NCBI RefSeq assembly: GCF_000488215.1
Contig: NZ_KI530712.1
Span: forward strand, 62,001-126,000
Source: Acinetobacter nectaris CIP 110549
Lineage (GTDB): Bacteria > Pseudomonadota > Gammaproteobacteria > Pseudomonadales > Moraxellaceae
Reading direction: 5' to 3'
DNA length: 64,000 bases
Below, piece by piece: positions 61,322 through 64,000 of this stretch. A program made the translations under genes and the position numbers. Under the pieces are notes generated by a model, which was not told where the DNA came from, did no database searches, and saw nothing but the letters and a program-made list of their open reading frames with translations. Numbering within the stretch: position 1 is the stretch's first letter; every line of letters begins with the position of its first letter.

Positions 61322-62320
61322 TTAATTTTCTATTTCATTACCGAGTTGCCATACTGCTGTTGCATACATACGGCTGCGGTTATAGGTGGTAATCACTTGA
61401 AAATTAGGATAGGTAATATAATAAATAGGTCCATATTCGCCTTGTAATTGTATTAAATTAACAAGCTCAAGATCATCTATGTTGACTAGAGGGTTGAGTG
61501 GTTGAACACCTTGTTGTCTTAATAATCCATAGGGTAAAGGGTTGCTTAAATTTTGTGAGATAACAGCATCTGGATTATTACCTTTATATTGTGCAGGAAA
61601 TCCAATAGGCTGATCTTTCTGCCAACCTTGCTGTGCTAAATAGTTTGCAATTGAAGCAATTGCATCGGGTGCAGAGTTTCTTAAGTCAACATGACCATTC
61701 CCATCATAATCAACACCATATTTCGCAATGTTACTTGGCATAAATTGAGGGTAGCCAACTGCACCTGCATATGAGCCTGTGATGGAAGAAATTGGATCTC
61801 CATCTTTATATGCCCATGCGATGAGCGCACCGAGTTCATCACTAAAGTAATCTGCACGCTTAGGGTAGCCAAATGCAAGTGTAGCAAGTGCATCACGGGT
61901 AATAATAGAACCTTTATTGCTACCAAAGCCTGTTTCAACACCAAGTATTCCTAGGATAATAGACTGAGGTACACCAAACTGTTGCTCTGCACGTTGTAGA
62001 GCATCGGCATATTGGCTTTTAAATTGAATGCCTTTTTGAATTGTTCCTGAAGTTAGAAACATACTTTGGTATTGATACCACGGTTTACTTTCCCCCGGAC
62101 GTTGCATAATGCTTAAAATATTCGGCCGTGCTTTTGCATCAGCCATGGCTTGGTCAATTTGGTCTGAACTCAAACCATATTTTTGCATTGCATTTTGTTT
62201 GAATGCATCATAATTGGGTGCATTTATAAAGTCATTTGCCTGACAAAAAGAGGTACATAAAAAAGCAGTACTTAAGATAGTAATGTGCTGACCAATCTTA
62301 TTTAGTTTTTTTAGCCACAT
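61322..62320 (-). CDS. mltB: Lytic murein transglycosylase B
   Basis: A 332-residue periplasmic enzyme that cuts the glycan chains of peptidoglycan to 1,6-anhydro ends. After a signal peptide (ILSTAFLCTSFCQA), the GH103-type catalytic domain has the Glu in LGVETGFGSNKG (about 150) and AVGYPQFMPSNIAKYGVDYDGNG (about 213-235). Family length and motifs are intact. It is 15 bases downstream of mrdB, as in many gammaproteobacteria, so the two are probably co-transcribed. Confidence 0.95.
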   Translation of the reverse strand: MWLKKLNKIGQHITILSTAFLCTSFCQANDFINAPNYDAFKQNAMQKYGLSSDQIDQAMADAKARPNILSIMQRPGESKPWYQYQSMFLTSGTIQKGIQFKSQYADALQRAEQQFGVPQSIILGILGVETGFGSNKGSIITRDALATLAFGYPKRADYFSDELGALIAWAYKDGDPISSITGSYAGAVGYPQFMPSNIAKYGVDYDGNGHVDLRNSAPDAIASIANYLAQQGWQKDQPIGFPAQYKGNNPDAVISQNLSNPLPYGLLRQQGVQPLNPLVNIDDLELVNLIQLQGEYGPIYYITYPNFQVITTYNRSRMYATAVWQLGNEIEN

Positions 62321-62335
62321 AGTTTTTCCAATATA

Positions 62336-63478
62336 TTATCGATGTGTATGTATTGACATCACAATTCCAAACGTTGTCATGAGTGTAATAATTGCTGTCC
62401 CACCATAACTCATAAATGGTAGAGGTACACCTACAACTGGTAAAATACCACTGACCATTCCTGCATTGACAAATACATATACAAAAAATGACAAACCATA
62501 GGTACTTGCGAGTAAGCGTCCATAGTTGTGAAAAGAGTTCATCCCAATTTGAAAAGTTCGGCAAATAATTGCGAAATATAGAAGAATAAGTAAAGTGACT
62601 CCAATAAGTCCAAACTCTTCTGAATATGCAGCAATCACAAAGTCGGTATGTCCTTCAGGTAGGAAGTGCAAATGTGACTGTGTTCCATGTAAAAACCCTT
62701 TGCCTGAAAATCCACCTGATCCAATTGCTGTTTTAGATTGAATAATATTCCAACCTGTACCTAGTGCATCAGCTTCTGGATTTAAAAGAGTAAGTACGCG
62801 CTGTTTTTGGTAATCATGTAATAAAAACTCCCAAGCGATAGGAATAATAAGACCTGCTGCTGCAATTGCTGCTGCAATGAGTTTCCAAGATAAGCCACTT
62901 AAGAAAAGTACAAAAATACCACTTGCTAAAACAAGAAGAGATGTACCTAAGTCGGGTTGTTCTGCAATAAGAATAAAAGGAACAAAAATGAGAATAAGCG
63001 TAATAAAAACACTTTTAAAACTAGGTGGAAGAGGGTATCTGGTTAGAAACCATGCTGCCATCATTGGCATACCAATTTTCATAAATTCACTAGGCTGAAC
63101 ACTTCCTATACCAGGGACATCAAGCCATCGCTGCGCACCTAATCTAATTTCACCAACAGCTTTGACCGCGGCTAAACAAACAATGCCAAATATATAAAAA
63201 TAGGGTGAAAATGTTTGGAATACTTTTGGTGGAATTTGTGCAATCACAACCATGACAATAAAGCCAATACCAAAGCTAATCGCTTGCTTGGTTACAAGTC
63301 CTGTATCTTGTGCCGATGCACTATAAAGGACAACAAGCCCTAAACATGCACAAAGAAGTAAGAATAAGAAGAGCCATGGATCAACATGAATTTTTTGCCA
63401 ACGTGATGGTCGCATTGCTGTACTCAGACCATCACGAGGTGCTTGTCGTAAGAATTTATATTGTGAGCTTGGTGGCAT
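62336..63478 (-). CDS. mrdB: Peptidoglycan polymerase RodA
   Basis: RodA (MrdB) is a SEDS glycosyltransferase that builds side-wall peptidoglycan in rod growth. The 380 residues span about ten helices. Family segments are AQRWLDVPGIGSVQPSEFMK (about 135), AEQPDLGTSLLVLASG (about 190), GLIGVTLLILLYFA and GVPLPFMSYGGTA near the C-terminus. It is followed by mltB and rlpA. The usual PBP2 gene (mrdA) would be expected upstream but lies outside or elsewhere. Confidence 0.97.
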   Translation of the reverse strand: MPPSSQYKFLRQAPRDGLSTAMRPSRWQKIHVDPWLFLFLLLCACLGLVVLYSASAQDTGLVTKQAISFGIGFIVMVVIAQIPPKVFQTFSPYFYIFGIVCLAAVKAVGEIRLGAQRWLDVPGIGSVQPSEFMKIGMPMMAAWFLTRYPLPPSFKSVFITLILIFVPFILIAEQPDLGTSLLVLASGIFVLFLSGLSWKLIAAAIAAAGLIIPIAWEFLLHDYQKQRVLTLLNPEADALGTGWNIIQSKTAIGSGGFSGKGFLHGTQSHLHFLPEGHTDFVIAAYSEEFGLIGVTLLILLYFAIICRTFQIGMNSFHNYGRLLASTYGLSFFVYVFVNAGMVSGILPVVGVPLPFMSYGGTAIITLMTTFGIVMSIHTHR

Positions 63479-63570
63479 GGTATTGTCTAAATTGGTGATG
63501 ATCAGCAGAGCTGAATGCTAACATAATCAAGATATTTTCTTATCTGATGAATACAAAAAAATAGCACAAA

Positions 63571-64000
63571 TTAGGGTGTATTAAAGAATAGTTGGTCATG
63601 ATGGTGTGCAATGATTTTTAACTCTTCTTTATTTAAACGAGGAATAATTTTGTCTATTGCAATATGAACAGCTTTTGTAATGCCTGTACAGCCAATATCA
63701 GCCGCTTTTCTTTTAATCATGCCTAAATCAAGTGTTTGATAAAAGTCGTGCATATAATAACGAATGGTTTCATCTGCAAAGAGTTTGTAGTGTTCAGCCA
63801 ATAGGAATAAGTCGACTTTTTCTCCTTTTTTAAGCTGAGAAAAGTTTTCTTTTAGGTTGATGGTAATATGGGACTCGAGTTGCTCACCAACATAGTCTTG
63901 TTCATCTACTTTAAATATACTTTTTTTTGAAAATTGGATAGATTGCTGAACTGTTTTATTAGAGGCTTTACCAAGCAATTGTTTAAGCAAGGCAGATACA
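63571..64000 (-). CDS. Uncharacterised protein, partial at the window edge
   Basis: A reverse-strand frame ends at 63571 and is open to the right edge of the window. A TTG at 63990 gives 139 residues, but the frame continues upstream (V-S-A before it), so the true start may lie beyond 64000. The sequence is hydrophilic, with Lys-rich N-terminal part, an aromatic helix (RYYMHDFYQTLDLG) and a short hydrophobic run (ITKAVHIAIDKIIP). I do not recognise a family. Confidence 0.6.
   Translation of the reverse strand, partial: VSALLKQLLGKASNKTVQQSIQFSKKSIFKVDEQDYVGEQLESHITINLKENFSQLKKGEKVDLFLLAEHYKLFADETIRYYMHDFYQTLDLGMIKRKAADIGCTGITKAVHIAIDKIIPRLNKEELKIIAHHHDQLFFNTP

Overview
The window is about 39-40% GC by eye and reads as a chromosome segment of an Acinetobacter species. 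Supporting this are the rubA-rubB-estB-oxyR cluster, a 904-residue GyrA with acidic C-terminal stretches, the lptM-lysA-dapF-xerC order, rpsB-tsf, and the mrdB-mltB-rlpA cell-wall genes. The species cannot be fixed from the sequence alone.

Layout. Positions 1-3140 are the right end of a prophage: the tail of a holin gene, a GH24 endolysin, an Rz spanin with an Rz1 lipoprotein nested in another frame, then a convergent integrase-led operon that ends in a HEPN-type protein. Phased short repeats lie upstream of the integrase. Next come glnA, behind a sigma-54 promoter with two NtrC-like sites; a polar amino-acid ABC transporter (5.3-8.3 kb); ohrR-ohr with a palindromic operator; an unrecognised gene; and ubiC-ubiA (10.2-11.6 kb). 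From 12.0 to 25.6 kb a three-part RND efflux system with two different pump subunits and its outer-membrane channel, plus a convergent pqi (MCE) lipid-transport operon, lie between directly repeated tRNA-Asn genes (one at 12.0 kb, two at 25.4-25.6 kb). Then follow sodB, a NIF3-family gene, a DegS/AlgW-like protease, a Tim44-domain protein, radA, an amino-acid permease, lptM-lysA-dapF-xerC, an Lrp/GNAT pair divergent from a LysE exporter, etfBA, gyrA, oxyR-estB-rubB-rubA (reverse strand), apt, a YcfP-like protein, lysS, an atypical GDPD-family protein, a CorC-like transporter, a LysR regulator, and an AT-rich pair (TauE/SafE permease and OafA-type acyltransferase). A frameshifted periplasmic chorismate mutase, map, rpsB-tsf, a DUF3465 gene, rlpA, mltB, mrdB and a partial unknown gene close the window.

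How the genes work together. Most of the window is housekeeping: nitrogen assimilation, ubiquinone synthesis, oxidative-stress defence (ohr, sodB, oxyR), envelope maintenance (pqi, RND, degS-like, rlpA/mltB/rodA) and translation. The accessory content is the prophage end and the AT-rich genes at 54.3-56.4 kb. The best candidate for something little described is the HEPN protein, which is translationally coupled to the phage integrase at the prophage edge. The clearest sequence anomalies are the perfect 10-bp tandem duplication that breaks the chorismate mutase gene, and a GDPD-family protein in which the usual metal and acid-base residues are replaced. There is no CRISPR array, rRNA operon, transposase gene or insertion sequence in the window.
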